Of a stretch of 53,690 nt of DNA, positions 19,390 through 28,222 are shown one piece after another (the stretch's first letter is position 1; each line of letters opens with the position of its first letter). The stretch is taken from NCBI RefSeq assembly GCF_004912135.1, contig NZ_STGU01000019.1:1-53690 (forward strand), given 5' to 3'. The stretch comes from Rhizobium rosettiformans W3. GTDB taxonomy: Bacteria; Pseudomonadota; Alphaproteobacteria; Rhizobiales; Rhizobiaceae. Below the pieces are notes generated by a model, which ran no database searches, was not told the origin of the DNA, and saw only the letters and a list, made by a program, of their open reading frames with translations. Position numbers and translations under genes: made by a program.

Positions 19390-20115
19390 TCAGCCCTGCT
19401 TTTCATAGAGCGCCTGGCTCTCCGTCAAGACCTCGTCGAGGCGCCGGCCTTCCTGGAAATGGCCGAGGTGATCGGGGAAGGGCACACCTTCCGGCACCTT
19501 GGGGCAGATTTCAGGCGCGCGGAGACGGGTTTCGACCGGGATGACGCCGGCCCAGACGGGGGCGTCGACATCGGCGGGATCGTCGGAGACGCCACCGGTG
19601 CGGATTTTTGCCGAGGCCTCCTCGATGCGCATGCCGATGACCATGGTGCCCTTGGCTTCCTGCGGGTCGTTTTCGCGCAGCATGTCGGTGCGGCCGGGAT
19701 AGAAGCGGTCGACGACGGCTTTCAGGGCCTCGGCCTTTTCTTCCGGATCGTCGATGATATGGGCTGTGCCGAAGCACATGGCGGAGCGGTAGTTGGCGGA
19801 ATGGTGGAAACCGGAGCGTGCGAGCACCAGGCCGTCGAGATGGGCGACGGTGAGGCAGACGGGCAAACCGGCCTTCTGGGTCTTCAGCATGCGGCTTGCG
19901 GACGAGCCGTGCCAGAACAGCCAGTCGCCGTCGCGCCAGTGGATGGTGGGCGTGCAATAGGGCTGTCCGTCGATGACATAGGCGACGTGACAGAGGAGGC
20001 TTGCGTCGATCACGGCGTAAACGGCGTCGCGGTCGTAGGCTGCGCGCTCGTGCAGGCGTTTTGCCCGGTTGCGCGGGGTCACGGGAAAGGATTGGGGATC
20101 GGGTCTGTCGTTCAT
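19390..20115 (-). CDS. Pyridoxamine 5'-phosphate oxidase-fold flavoprotein
   Basis: 241 residues from ATG 20115, preceded by AGGAGG at six bases. It shows the split-barrel FMN fold of PPOX/NimA-like proteins: AVIDASLLCHVAYVIDGQPY, TPTIHWRDGDWLFWHGSSAS, and VCLTVAHLDGLVLARSGFHH. These bind FMN, F420 or haem and reduce or bind diverse ligands. It is divergent from a MocR-type regulator whose PLP domain and neighbour choice suggest vitamin B6-related control, a common genomic pairing. Confidence 0.88.
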   Translation of the reverse strand: MNDRPDPQSFPVTPRNRAKRLHERAAYDRDAVYAVIDASLLCHVAYVIDGQPYCTPTIHWRDGDWLFWHGSSASRMLKTQKAGLPVCLTVAHLDGLVLARSGFHHSANYRSAMCFGTAHIIDDPEEKAEALKAVVDRFYPGRTDMLRENDPQEAKGTMVIGMRIEEASAKIRTGGVSDDPADVDAPVWAGVIPVETRLRAPEICPKVPEGVPFPDHLGHFQEGRRLDEVLTESQALYEKQG

Positions 20116-20157
20116 GCTTGCCTCCTGACGGCTGATGCGGCAGGGATAGGTGGAGCG

Positions 20158-20214
20158 ATTGGTCCAAGAAAGATCCATGATGGCCAGAATTATCCGAACC
20201 AATTCCGACTGGTC
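20158..20214. promoter_or_regulatory. Probable MocR operator region
   Basis: Between and over the divergent starts lie ATTGGTCC (20158-20165), GAACCAAT (20196-20203, its near-perfect complement) and ACTGGTC (20208-20214). MocR/PdxR regulators usually bind such short repeats of the ACTGGTCC kind. The sites straddle the regulator start codon, which would suit autorepression plus control of the PPOX gene. Confidence 0.5.
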
Positions 20215-21580
20215 AGCGAATACGCCTATTTTGCCGGCCATGGGGCCGCGGCGGCTCGCGCTCTATCGCTCGTTGCGCGGGCTCATCGAGAGCGGCCAGA
20301 TGCGACCAGGCGACAAGCTGCCGACCACCCGGGATATCGCGAAACGTTTCGGGGTCTCGCGCGGCGCGGCGGTTGCGGCATACGAAATGCTGGTCGCGGA
20401 TGGTTTTGCCGAGGCGCGGGTGGGGGCGGGGACCTACGTGGCCGAGGCCGTGCCGCTCCTGCAGGCATCGCCGGTGCAGGAGCCGGCTGTAGTCGCGGAG
20501 GCGGTTGCGCCGCTGCCCGGCGCGCTCGGCTGTTCGACGGCGGACGAGACGACGCTCCGGATCTTCCGCATGCTGATGAACCGGCATCTGACGCAGCCCT
20601 CGGCGCGGCATTTCCATTACAACGATCCCGCCGGCAGCCACGCGCTCAGGGTCGAAGTCGCGGCGTATCTCAAGGCGGCGCGCGGGGTGAATTGCTCCCC
20701 GGATCAGGTGATCATGACGGCAGGCACGCAGCAGGGGCTGGATCTGGCGGTCAGGGCGCTTTTGAAACCGGGGGATCCCGTCTGGATCGAGGACCCGTGT
20801 TATGCGGCGGCGCGCGAGCTTTTCGAGGGGACGGAGCTATCCGTCACGCCGGTGCCCATCAATGGCGAGGGGATCGATGTGGCCGCAGGCATTGCAGTAC
20901 GGCCGGATGCCAAGGCAGTTTACGTGACGCCCTCGCATCAATATCCGCTGGGTGTGACGCTTTCGATGGCCAGGCGCCTGGCCCTGATCGACTGGGCGCG
21001 GAAGGCGGGCGCCTATATCATCGAGGATGATTACGACAGCGAATTCCGCTTTTCCGGACCGCCCTTGAGCGCGCTGCAGGGCATCGATGGCCAGGAGCGT
21101 GTGATCTATCTCGGCACGTTTTCCAAGACGCTGCTGCCGGGCTTTCGCTTCGGCTATCTGGTGGTGCCACGACATCTGCGTGAGCGGGTGCTGACCATTC
21201 GCCGGCTAACGGACCGCTTTCCTTCGACACTTGCCGAGGATGCGCTGACCGAATTTCTGCGCGACGGGCATTTTTCGGCGCATATCAAGCGGGCGCGCAA
21301 GCGGGTCAGGGCAGCGCGGGACGCGCTGGTCGAGGCTCTGCAATGCGAGAGGCTGCGGGTGACCGTGCCCGAGCAGGGGCTGCATCTGGTGGCCGATCTC
21401 GAGAGTGTCGAGGATGACGTGGCGCTGGCGGCCATGGCGCGGACGGTCGGCTTCGGCGTGAAGGCGCTTTCGCCGCTCTACCAGCGGGACACCGGCCGGC
21501 GGGGACTGGTGATCGGGTTTTCCGGCTTTGCGCCGGATGTTCTGGCGGATGCTGCGCGGCGGTTCGTGTCAGGCCTTTGA
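20177..21580 (+). CDS. MocR/PdxR-type regulator (GntR helix-turn-helix plus aminotransferase domain)
   Basis: 467 residues from ATG 20177 (a second ATG follows at once). A GntR winged helix occupies about residues 20-85 (GDKLPTTRDIAKRFGVSRGA; GTYVAE). A class I aminotransferase-like domain follows with the PLP-lysine segment YLGTFSKTLLPGFRFGYL and IIEDDYDSEFRF. In this family the PLP domain senses pyridoxal phosphate or an amine and switches DNA binding. The divergent PPOX gene is the likely target. Its stop overlaps the 3' end of the convergent TetR gene by 12 bases. Confidence 0.95.
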   Translation: MMARIIRTNSDWSANTPILPAMGPRRLALYRSLRGLIESGQMRPGDKLPTTRDIAKRFGVSRGAAVAAYEMLVADGFAEARVGAGTYVAEAVPLLQASPVQEPAVVAEAVAPLPGALGCSTADETTLRIFRMLMNRHLTQPSARHFHYNDPAGSHALRVEVAAYLKAARGVNCSPDQVIMTAGTQQGLDLAVRALLKPGDPVWIEDPCYAAARELFEGTELSVTPVPINGEGIDVAAGIAVRPDAKAVYVTPSHQYPLGVTLSMARRLALIDWARKAGAYIIEDDYDSEFRFSGPPLSALQGIDGQERVIYLGTFSKTLLPGFRFGYLVVPRHLRERVLTIRRLTDRFPSTLAEDALTEFLRDGHFSAHIKRARKRVRAARDALVEALQCERLRVTVPEQGLHLVADLESVEDDVALAAMARTVGFGVKALSPLYQRDTGRRGLVIGFSGFAPDVLADAARRFVSGL

Positions 21581-22195
21581 GGTCTGCTGCGCGCGGACAC
21601 CGGAGACCCAGACGGCGAGCATGGTCGACAGGAGCGCCTGGGGTGGCGCCGGGTTCGGTCGCGATTGCTTCAGCCCCTCGGACATTTCAAAGACGATCAC
21701 CTCATGGAAAAGCGCCTGCACGCCGCGGGCATAGGTACGGGACTGCTCGGCCGTCAGCGAAGGCATGGCGCGGGCAAAGAGATCGGCGATCTGGTCTTCA
21801 AGTTCGAAGCAGAGGCGCATGAAGGTCTCGGTATAGGGACCACTGACAATGGCCGCCTGGCTGAGATAGAGCCCGGCAAAGGCCGGTTCGCGGCAGAAAT
21901 AGTCGAGCCAGGGCTTGAGCAGGGAAAAGATCTGCGTCTCCAGCGGCGCGTCCGGGTCGATCCCCATGCCCTTGCGTCCGGCTTCGGCCATGGGTTCGAT
22001 CTCGGTGAGGCCCAAGGCCGCCAGAAGATTGGTCTTGTCGCCGAAATGGGCAAAGACGCTCGATTTCGCAACCTTCGCCGCGCTCGCAATCTGATCGATG
22101 CTCGTCTGATCGAAGCCCTGACGGGCGAAAAGCTCGCGCGCAACGGCCAGGATCTGTTCTCTGGTCTGGCGGCTGCGGGTCTGGCGAAGCTTCAT
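21569..22195 (-). CDS. TetR-family repressor
   Basis: 208 residues. The N-terminal helix-turn-helix reads TREQILAVARELFARQGFDQTSI and IASAAKVAKSSVFAHFGDK, and the rest is an all-helical ligand domain without obvious family. It is transcribed divergently from a flavodoxin-fold oxidoreductase, with two copies of TGACCACGGTCA between them. That arrangement strongly suggests that it represses itself and the oxidoreductase, releasing DNA on binding a reactive or electrophilic compound. Confidence 0.95.
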   Translation of the reverse strand: MKLRQTRSRQTREQILAVARELFARQGFDQTSIDQIASAAKVAKSSVFAHFGDKTNLLAALGLTEIEPMAEAGRKGMGIDPDAPLETQIFSLLKPWLDYFCREPAFAGLYLSQAAIVSGPYTETFMRLCFELEDQIADLFARAMPSLTAEQSRTYARGVQALFHEVIVFEMSEGLKQSRPNPAPPQALLSTMLAVWVSGVRAQQTSKA

Positions 22196-22233
22196 GCGCG
22201 AATCCTTTTGGCCGAGCCTACGCCAAATATTCG

Positions 22234-22276
22234 TTGACCACGGTCAATTTACACGTCATAAAATGACCACGGTCAA
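22234..22276. promoter_or_regulatory. Twin TetR operators
   Basis: TTGACCACGGTCAA at 22234-22247 is a perfect inverted repeat with an AC centre. Its core TGACCACGGTCA recurs at 22264-22275. The centres are 29 bases apart, close to three helical turns. They lie between the divergent TetR (start 22195) and oxidoreductase (start 22293) genes, and the second copy is only 17 bases from the latter's ATG. Confidence 0.85.
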
Positions 22277-22292
22277 TATTTGAGGGCTCCTC

Positions 22293-22889
22293 ATGTCTTT
22301 CCTCTCGCGTGATGCGCAACCCTCCCGCGTTCTTGTTCTGAACGGCAATCCTTCGCGGGAGACATTGTGCGGAGCCATGGCCGAGAAGATCGCCGCAGAT
22401 GCCCGGCGTCGCGGTCAGACGGTGCGGCTTGTGCATCTCGAGGATCTGTCTTTCGACGCCAATCTGAATCAGGGTTATCGCGCGCGGATGGAATGGGAGC
22501 CGGATCTCAAGGCTTTCGCCGATGACCTGATCTGGTGCGATCGGCTGGTGATCGTGCATCCGCTGTGGTGGGGATCAGCACCGGCGCAGCTCAAGGGCCT
22601 TTTCGACCGCGTGCTGCTGCCCGGCTTCGGCTTTCAGTATATCGAGGGCAAGCCCCTGCCGAAGCCGCTGCTCGCCGGCCGCAAGGCGCGCATCGTAATC
22701 ACCTCGGACACGCCGACCATCTTTCTCAAATGGATCTACGGCAATGGCTGGGTGAAGCTCTTGCGGCGCCAGATCCTCGGCTTCTGCGGTTTCAAGGATT
22801 TGAAGGTCAAGTATTTCGCTCCCGTGCGCGGGGCAAAGCCCGAGGCGCTGGCGAAGATGGTCGAGGCGGCGCCTGCGATCTTGGGGTGA
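22293..22889 (+). CDS. Flavodoxin-fold NAD(P)H-dependent oxidoreductase
   Basis: 198 residues. The opening RVLVLNGNPSRETLCGAMAE is the flavin phosphate-binding segment of NQO/YwrO/MdaB-like quinone reductases, followed by DRLVIVHPLWWGSAPAQLKG (flavin ring contacts) and FDRVLLPGFGFQY. These enzymes carry out two-electron reduction of quinones or other electrophiles. Control by the divergent TetR repressor fits a detoxification role. A truncated paralogue of its C-terminus lies at 26706-26891. Confidence 0.93.
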   Translation: MSFLSRDAQPSRVLVLNGNPSRETLCGAMAEKIAADARRRGQTVRLVHLEDLSFDANLNQGYRARMEWEPDLKAFADDLIWCDRLVIVHPLWWGSAPAQLKGLFDRVLLPGFGFQYIEGKPLPKPLLAGRKARIVITSDTPTIFLKWIYGNGWVKLLRRQILGFCGFKDLKVKYFAPVRGAKPEALAKMVEAAPAILG

Positions 22890-22961
22890 GGCGACTATTC
22901 TCGTTCCCGGCCCCGGTTGGATCGCGTTGACTTGGCCCGGCATAGGCCAATATCAAACGGC

Positions 22962-23543
22962 ATGATCGATCTTTCAACCCAACCGCTCGATGAACTGACT
23001 CTGGATGAAGCCGCACGGCCGAAGGCACCGCCGGTGCCCGAGGCGACGGATGTGCATCGCTACCGGGGCCGGCAACTGGCCCAGATCCATAGTCATCATC
23101 TCAGAGAGATGGCGCAGATCGGCGCGATCCTTGCCCGGATCGAAACGGGGGATGCGCCTCCTGAGCATCTCAGGCAGATCGTGCTTTCCCTCGATATGGC
23201 GGAGAATTTTCAAGCCTTCGGTTCGCTGTGCGGCCGGGAATGCCATGTGCTGAAATTCCACCACGACATCGAAAGAGCCGACATGTTTCCCCGGCTTAAG
23301 GCTGCGGGTGGTGGCAGGTTTGGCGCTGTCGTTGCGAAGCTGATGGCGGAGCACGAGGTCGTGCACGAGTTGATCGTCCGGCTGGCCCGCGCGGCAGAGG
23401 CATTGGCGGATGCGCCGACGGAGGCGAATTTCATTCTGGCGGGAAAGACTTTTCGAAAACTCGAAGCGGTCGTACGGTCCCATTTCGGCTATGAGGAAAC
23501 CGAACTGGAAGAGGCGATCGGCTATTACCTCGGATCGATCTGA
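22962..23543 (+). CDS. Hemerythrin-like iron-binding protein
   Basis: 193 residues from ATG 22962 (the longer frame uses TTG 22917). The metal ligands of a hemerythrin HHE fold can be picked out: HSHHLREM, ECHVLKFHHDIERADMFPRL, HEVVHELI and HFGYEETEL. The protein should bind a di-iron centre and sense or carry oxygen, nitric oxide or iron. It follows the oxidoreductase by 72 bases in the same direction, so it may share its stress-inducible transcript. Confidence 0.88.
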   Translation: MIDLSTQPLDELTLDEAARPKAPPVPEATDVHRYRGRQLAQIHSHHLREMAQIGAILARIETGDAPPEHLRQIVLSLDMAENFQAFGSLCGRECHVLKFHHDIERADMFPRLKAAGGGRFGAVVAKLMAEHEVVHELIVRLARAAEALADAPTEANFILAGKTFRKLEAVVRSHFGYEETELEEAIGYYLGSI

Positions 23544-23588
23544 CGCGGTCGTAACCCGTCGTTCTCCGGGCCCTGAAGTGAAGAGCTA

Positions 23589-24764
23589 ATGGCACTTATC
23601 ACCCTTGCCGTTTCTGGCTACCGTTCGCTGCGCAGCCTCGTGCTGCCGCTCGAGCGGCTGAATGTGGTCACCGGCGCCAACGGCAGCGGCAAATCGAGCC
23701 TTTATCGGTCGCTGCGCCTGCTTGCGGATGTCGCGCAAGGGCAGGCGATCGCTTCGCTGGCCGCCGAGGGCGGCTTGCGGTCGACGATGTGGGCGGGCGG
23801 AGCCGGCTATTCCAGCGCGATGCGCTCGGGACGCTCGCCGATGCAGGGCAATGTCGGACGCGGTCCGGTCTCGCTTCGCCTCGGTTTTGCGTCGGAGGAT
23901 TATGGCTATGCCATCGATCTCGGGCTGCCGATCCCCGGACCCGGCGCGAGCCGCGAGGAGGGGTCCCTCTTCGGCGACGATCCGGTCGTGAAGGCGGAAG
24001 CCGTCTGGGCGGGCGAGAGGCTGTCGCGGTTCAACGTGATTGCCCGGCGGGGCAATGCGTCCGTTCTCGTGCAGGACAAGAGCGGACGGTTGCGGCCTGT
24101 CGTCAGCGACCTCGCGCCCTTCGAGACCATGATGATGCGCGCCGCCGATCCGACCAATGCGGTGGAATTGCTTTTCCTGCGCGAGCGGATGAAGGCCTGG
24201 CGTTTCTACGACCACTTCCGCATCGATCGGGACGCTCCCTCGCGCATTCCCCGGATCGGCACGCGCACCGTGGCTCTCGCCTCCGATGGCTCCGATCTTG
24301 CTCCAGCCGTCCAGACCGTGCGGGAGATCGGCGATGGACCCGCCTTCGACGATGCGATCGAGGACGCCTTTCCGGGATCATCGGTCGAGATCGATGCCGT
24401 CAATGGCCTGTTTCGCCTCTCCATGCGCCAAGGCGGGCTGCAGCGGGCGCTTGACGCCTCCGAGCTTTCGGACGGGACATTGCGGTATATCGCGCTTGCC
24501 ACGGCCCTCCACACGCCACGCCCGCCGGAGCTGATGGTGCTGAACGAGCCGGAGGGCAGTCTGCATCCCAACCTGCTTGAACCGCTGGCCCGCATGATTG
24601 CCGCGGCAAGCCAGCGCAGCCAGATCATTGTCGTCAGTCACGCCCAGGCCCTTGTCGAGGCGCTTGCCGAACACGGGGCGCAGATGCTGGCGCTCGAGAA
24701 GGAGAGCGGCGAGACGATCGTCAGGAACATTGGCGTTCCGGCCTGGGAATGGCCGGAACGGTGA
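23589..24764 (+). CDS. AAA family ATPase (AAA_21/RecF-like)
   Basis: 391 residues. Walker A GANGSGKSS is at about residues 29-37, followed by a long insertion. Near the C-terminus are the signature-like LSDGTLRYIALATAL, Walker B LMVLNEPEGSLHP and the switch histidine in IIVVSHAQALVEAL. This is the stand-alone ABC/SMC-like ATPase type found in overcoming-lysogenisation-defect relatives and RecF-like proteins, without the TOPRIM domain of true OLD nucleases. The role is unknown. It is 45 bases after the hemerythrin gene. Confidence 0.88.
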   Translation: MALITLAVSGYRSLRSLVLPLERLNVVTGANGSGKSSLYRSLRLLADVAQGQAIASLAAEGGLRSTMWAGGAGYSSAMRSGRSPMQGNVGRGPVSLRLGFASEDYGYAIDLGLPIPGPGASREEGSLFGDDPVVKAEAVWAGERLSRFNVIARRGNASVLVQDKSGRLRPVVSDLAPFETMMMRAADPTNAVELLFLRERMKAWRFYDHFRIDRDAPSRIPRIGTRTVALASDGSDLAPAVQTVREIGDGPAFDDAIEDAFPGSSVEIDAVNGLFRLSMRQGGLQRALDASELSDGTLRYIALATALHTPRPPELMVLNEPEGSLHPNLLEPLARMIAAASQRSQIIVVSHAQALVEALAEHGAQMLALEKESGETIVRNIGVPAWEWPER

Positions 24765-24826
24765 TCAGCGGGTGCCGCTGCTGCACGGGTAGGTGACAAG
24801 GTGGCGCTTCCGTGCCCCGAGCCTTC

Positions 24827-26611
24827 TTACACCCCGTAATACAGATAGATCGCGTAGCAGGAGACGAAGCCGACGATGAGGTTCATCGGCAGGCCGATCT
24901 TGACGAAATCGCTGAAGCGGTAGTTGCCGGCACCGTAGACCAGGGTGTTGGTCTGGTAGCCGATCGGGGTGGCGAAGCTGGCGCTGGCGCCGAACATGAC
25001 GGCGACGACGAGGGCGCGGGGTTCGATGCCGAGCTGCTGGCCGAGACCGATGACGATCGGGGTGAGAATGACGGCAACCGCATTGTTGGTCACACATTCG
25101 GTCAGCGTCGAGGAGAGCGCATAGACCAGGAGCAGGACCACGAAGGGGGAGACGGCCGACATTAGCGGCATGGCGGTGTCGACGACGAGGGTGACGGCGC
25201 CGGTTTCCTGCAGGCCCTGGCCGACGACGAGCATGGCGAAGATCAGGATCAGGATGCCGCCTTCGATCGAGCCCCAGGCCTCATCGGCATCGATGCAGCG
25301 CAGGATGAGGATGGCGGGCACGGCGATCATGGCGAGGATGCCGATGTCCATGACGTCGAGTGCGGCCAAGAGGACGACGAGGCCGAGGGCGAGGAGGGCA
25401 AGCGGCGCCTTGGTCGGGCGGAAGGCGCGGGCGGTCGAGCGGGTGACGGAGACGAGCTCGCTTTCATGCGAGAGTTCGTCGAGCGCTTCGGGCGTGCCCT
25501 CCAGGAGGAGTTTGTCTGCCGGGCGCAGGCGGACATTGCCGAGATCGGGGCCGGGCACGTGTTTGTGCCGGTGGGCGCCGAGGATGCGCACGCCGAAGCG
25601 GCGGCCGAGCGAGAGGCTGGAGAGGCGGATGCCTTGCGAGAAGCGTCCGGGCGCGACGACGGCTTCGACGATCGAGCGCTCGCCTTCGCCCGACATGGCC
25701 CGGCGCTGACCGACCCGGATGCCTTCGAGGTTGTTCAGGGTGAGCAGATCGGCGGATTTGGCGAGCACGATCAGGCTGTCGCCCTTCTTCAGCGTCTGCG
25801 CATTGACGTCCTTGCGGATCACCTCGCCATTTGCGCGGATGCCGGTGATGCGCAGACCCGGCTGCTTGAATTCGGCAATCTCGCCCACCGGCTTTTCGGT
25901 GAAGGGGCCATCGGCAAGCACGGTCAGTTCCGACAGATATTCGGCGTCGTTCTGGTCTTCGAGTTCGCCGCCTTCATCGCGCCGATCGGGCAGCAGGAAC
26001 ATGCCGAGCACGAGCATGGTCAAGATGCCGGTCGCGGCGGTCGCGAGGCCGACGGGCGTGATCTCGAAGAGCGAGAAGGGTTCAAGCCCCTGGCCACGGG
26101 CGACGCCATCGACGAGCAGGCTGGTGGAGGTGCCGATCAGGGTCAGGGTGCCGCCGAGGATTGCGGCATAGGAGACAGGGATCAGAAGCCGGGTGGAGGC
26201 GATGTCGAGCGCTGCGGCAAGCCGGATCACGATCGGGATCAGCACGAGCACCACGGGCGTGTTGTTCATGAAGGCCGAGGCGATGAGGGCCGTCAGCAGG
26301 AAGACGCCGAGCGCGAGCTTCGGATAGGTCTTGGAGCGTTCGAGCACGAGGCCCGCCACGCGTTCCAGCACGCCGGTCCGGACCAGGGCCCCCGTCAGCA
26401 CGAACATGGCGGCAATCGTCAGCGGCGCGGAATTGGAGAAGACGCCCATGGCCTTGTCGGCCGGCACGAAGCCGAGGACGATGAAGAGGGCCGCACCGGC
26501 GGAGGCCGTCACTTCGGCCGGGTATTTCTCCCAGACGAAGAAGGCGAACAGCACGACGACCAGCCCCAGTGCGATCTGCGCCTGGTAGTCTGCGAGGAAT
26601 TCCGTGAACAT
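24827..26611 (-). CDS. SLC13-family permease with two internal RCK_C domains
   Basis: 594 residues. About five to six N-terminal helices (including NNTPVVLVLIPIVIRLA, the SLC13/DASS SNT-like motif), then two TrkA-C/RCK_C ligand-binding domains in the cytoplasmic middle (about residues 225-390: ITGIRANGEVIRKDVNAQTL; VRLRPADKLLLEGT), then a second membrane block with CVTNNAVAVILTPIV. Such proteins import sulphate, dicarboxylates or similar anions with sodium or protons. The single hydrophobic loop count cannot distinguish the substrate. Confidence 0.93.
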   Translation of the reverse strand: MFTEFLADYQAQIALGLVVVLFAFFVWEKYPAEVTASAGAALFIVLGFVPADKAMGVFSNSAPLTIAAMFVLTGALVRTGVLERVAGLVLERSKTYPKLALGVFLLTALIASAFMNNTPVVLVLIPIVIRLAAALDIASTRLLIPVSYAAILGGTLTLIGTSTSLLVDGVARGQGLEPFSLFEITPVGLATAATGILTMLVLGMFLLPDRRDEGGELEDQNDAEYLSELTVLADGPFTEKPVGEIAEFKQPGLRITGIRANGEVIRKDVNAQTLKKGDSLIVLAKSADLLTLNNLEGIRVGQRRAMSGEGERSIVEAVVAPGRFSQGIRLSSLSLGRRFGVRILGAHRHKHVPGPDLGNVRLRPADKLLLEGTPEALDELSHESELVSVTRSTARAFRPTKAPLALLALGLVVLLAALDVMDIGILAMIAVPAILILRCIDADEAWGSIEGGILILIFAMLVVGQGLQETGAVTLVVDTAMPLMSAVSPFVVLLLVYALSSTLTECVTNNAVAVILTPIVIGLGQQLGIEPRALVVAVMFGASASFATPIGYQTNTLVYGAGNYRFSDFVKIGLPMNLIVGFVSCYAIYLYYGV

Positions 26612-26705
26612 ATAGCGATGGCCCCATGATATCGACGTCGATGAACGCGCCAGACGGGAACAAGCTCCGTTGACCCGGAAAAAATCTTATGAGGGGGTGG
26701 GGTGG

Positions 26706-26891
26706 GAGGTCATCACCTCGGAGACGTGGACTGTTTTTCTCAGCAACGGCTGGGTGAAGGTGCTGCGGCGGCAGATTTGGGCGTTCTGCGGGTTCAAGGA
26801 TTTGAAGGTGAGGTATTTCTGTCCGGTGCGCGGGGCCACGCCGGAGGCGCTGGCGAAGATGGTGGAGGATGCCTCGGGGATTTTGGGGTGA
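26706..26891 (+). pseudogene. C-terminal remnant of a second flavodoxin-fold oxidoreductase
   Basis: Translation gives VITSETWTVFLSNGWVKV, LRRQIWAFCGFKDLKVRYF and CPVRGATPEALAKMVEDASG before TGA. The intact protein at 22293-22889 has VITSDTPTIFLKWIYGNGWV, LRRQILGFCGFKDLKVKYF and APVRGAKPEALAKMV at the same places. A few residues are deleted and the flavin-binding N-terminal two thirds are missing. It is a broken paralogue, not a functional gene. Confidence 0.9.
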
Positions 26892-27043
26892 GGGGAGAAG
26901 TCAGACGCTTTGCGGCGCAGAAGAGGAGACGCAGCAGTTGTCAGACTGTGAACTTTTGGCTGGAAGAGCTGTCTCCCGGTCGCGGATTCAAGAATGCTCG
27001 TTACCTGCGTCGCTACCATAGTCTCGGAGCCGCAAGTCCACTG

Positions 27044-28222
27044 CTAACCTTCTTGCGAGGCGGATTCGGTCAGATCTGTTGCTTCAAAGCTGTGCGTTAC
27101 GCTAATTATGGGTTTCGGTATCAGTTCTTCCTCAGGGTGTTCACCCGGTCCTGCATAGTCAAACTCAAGGCGCAGGCGATTCAACTGATGGAATCCACAC
27201 AGCTCTCCATCGTGGGCAAAAAACAACCTATTGCCAGATCCGGCACGAACGATAATGGCAGCTTGGACGATGGATCCGAGCCGATTGACCAGGGTTGTCA
27301 ATGGAACGCCGCACTTGCGCTCAACCGTCTTGCTATTGCCGCCGTGCATGAGCGAATTACGAGCAGTCAGAAGATGTTTGAAATTGTCCTCAAGATCCGG
27401 GACTTTCAGCCGATTGAGTACCTCCTTTATCGCATCCTTCGGAAACGGAAATCTGGTCGCCTCGTGACCGCACTCTGCGCAAGAAATCGGAGAAGAACAC
27501 TTGCGACAAGTTATTGGCGTTAGCGCCCTCTCGATCGTGTTTTCAGCAATTACCTCCAACGCATGCCAGAACTTTATGAATTGGTCGGCTGCTGACTTGT
27601 CCAACAGAGCCAGCCTAAAGTATCTTGCCGCGGTCAATAGAAACGGCTCCAGTGCGTCGTGTAGGATGACGCGGCCACCGTCAAAGTACCGTTGGCTCAA
27701 TCTTGGCAACGGCGGATAGCGGCCGTCAAATCTCAAGAAGGCCAGCATCTTTCGCCGACCCGGTCCCGGTTCCCATTCGATCGCTCTCAACGGTTCGCCA
27801 ATTCTATACCGGCACCTCGTGACCAAGCTCAGATAATCGAGAGCGTGTGCTAATTGAATTGCATGTTCATGAATGGCTTCATCTAGAGACGACGCTGGGC
27901 CAATCACGGTAGCAATGAACCCCGTTACATGACCTTGCTCGTCGGGAGCATCATTCCTGAGGGAAACTGAAAACTTCTCTACTGTCTCCAGCTCGCCGGA
28001 AGCGGTGCTGTTCTCGAAAACTAAGTCCCCAATACCCCTGTACTCGGTCCTCACCACAGACATCCTGAACTCCAGACTTGGCCCGGTTCCGATCTCTTCT
28101 GACACATAACAGCATTTTGGTGGTCCTTTGAGAGCTTTGCGTACCAAGCCACCAAGAATTGGGCTAAGCGGTAAAATCACCGCGCCAAGCCCTCCGCAGT
28201 TACGACTAAGTGGTCCCTCCAC
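27044..28222 (-). CDS. A/T-rich gene with zinc ribbon and HEPN-like motif (ApeA/MauJ-like?)
   Basis: Up to 392 residues from GTG 28222, which abuts the ASKHA stop codon; ATG 28063 is an alternative start. Residues 239-251 form a zinc ribbon (CRKCSSPISCAEC). The C-terminal helical part has RNSLMH at 288-293, the R-x4-H signature of HEPN ribonuclease or nucleic-acid-binding domains, preceded by FWHALEVIAENTIERAL. Some related proteins are called MauJ or Apea-like; a methylamine role has not been shown by this sequence. Codon use is A/T-rich and unlike the operon upstream, so it is probably foreign. Function unknown; an RNA-targeting defence role is possible. Confidence 0.75.
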   Translation of the reverse strand: MEGPLSRNCGGLGAVILPLSPILGGLVRKALKGPPKCCYVSEEIGTGPSLEFRMSVVRTEYRGIGDLVFENSTASGELETVEKFSVSLRNDAPDEQGHVTGFIATVIGPASSLDEAIHEHAIQLAHALDYLSLVTRCRYRIGEPLRAIEWEPGPGRRKMLAFLRFDGRYPPLPRLSQRYFDGGRVILHDALEPFLLTAARYFRLALLDKSAADQFIKFWHALEVIAENTIERALTPITCRKCSSPISCAECGHEATRFPFPKDAIKEVLNRLKVPDLEDNFKHLLTARNSLMHGGNSKTVERKCGVPLTTLVNRLGSIVQAAIIVRAGSGNRLFFAHDGELCGFHQLNRLRLEFDYAGPGEHPEEELIPKPIISVTHSFEATDLTESASQEG

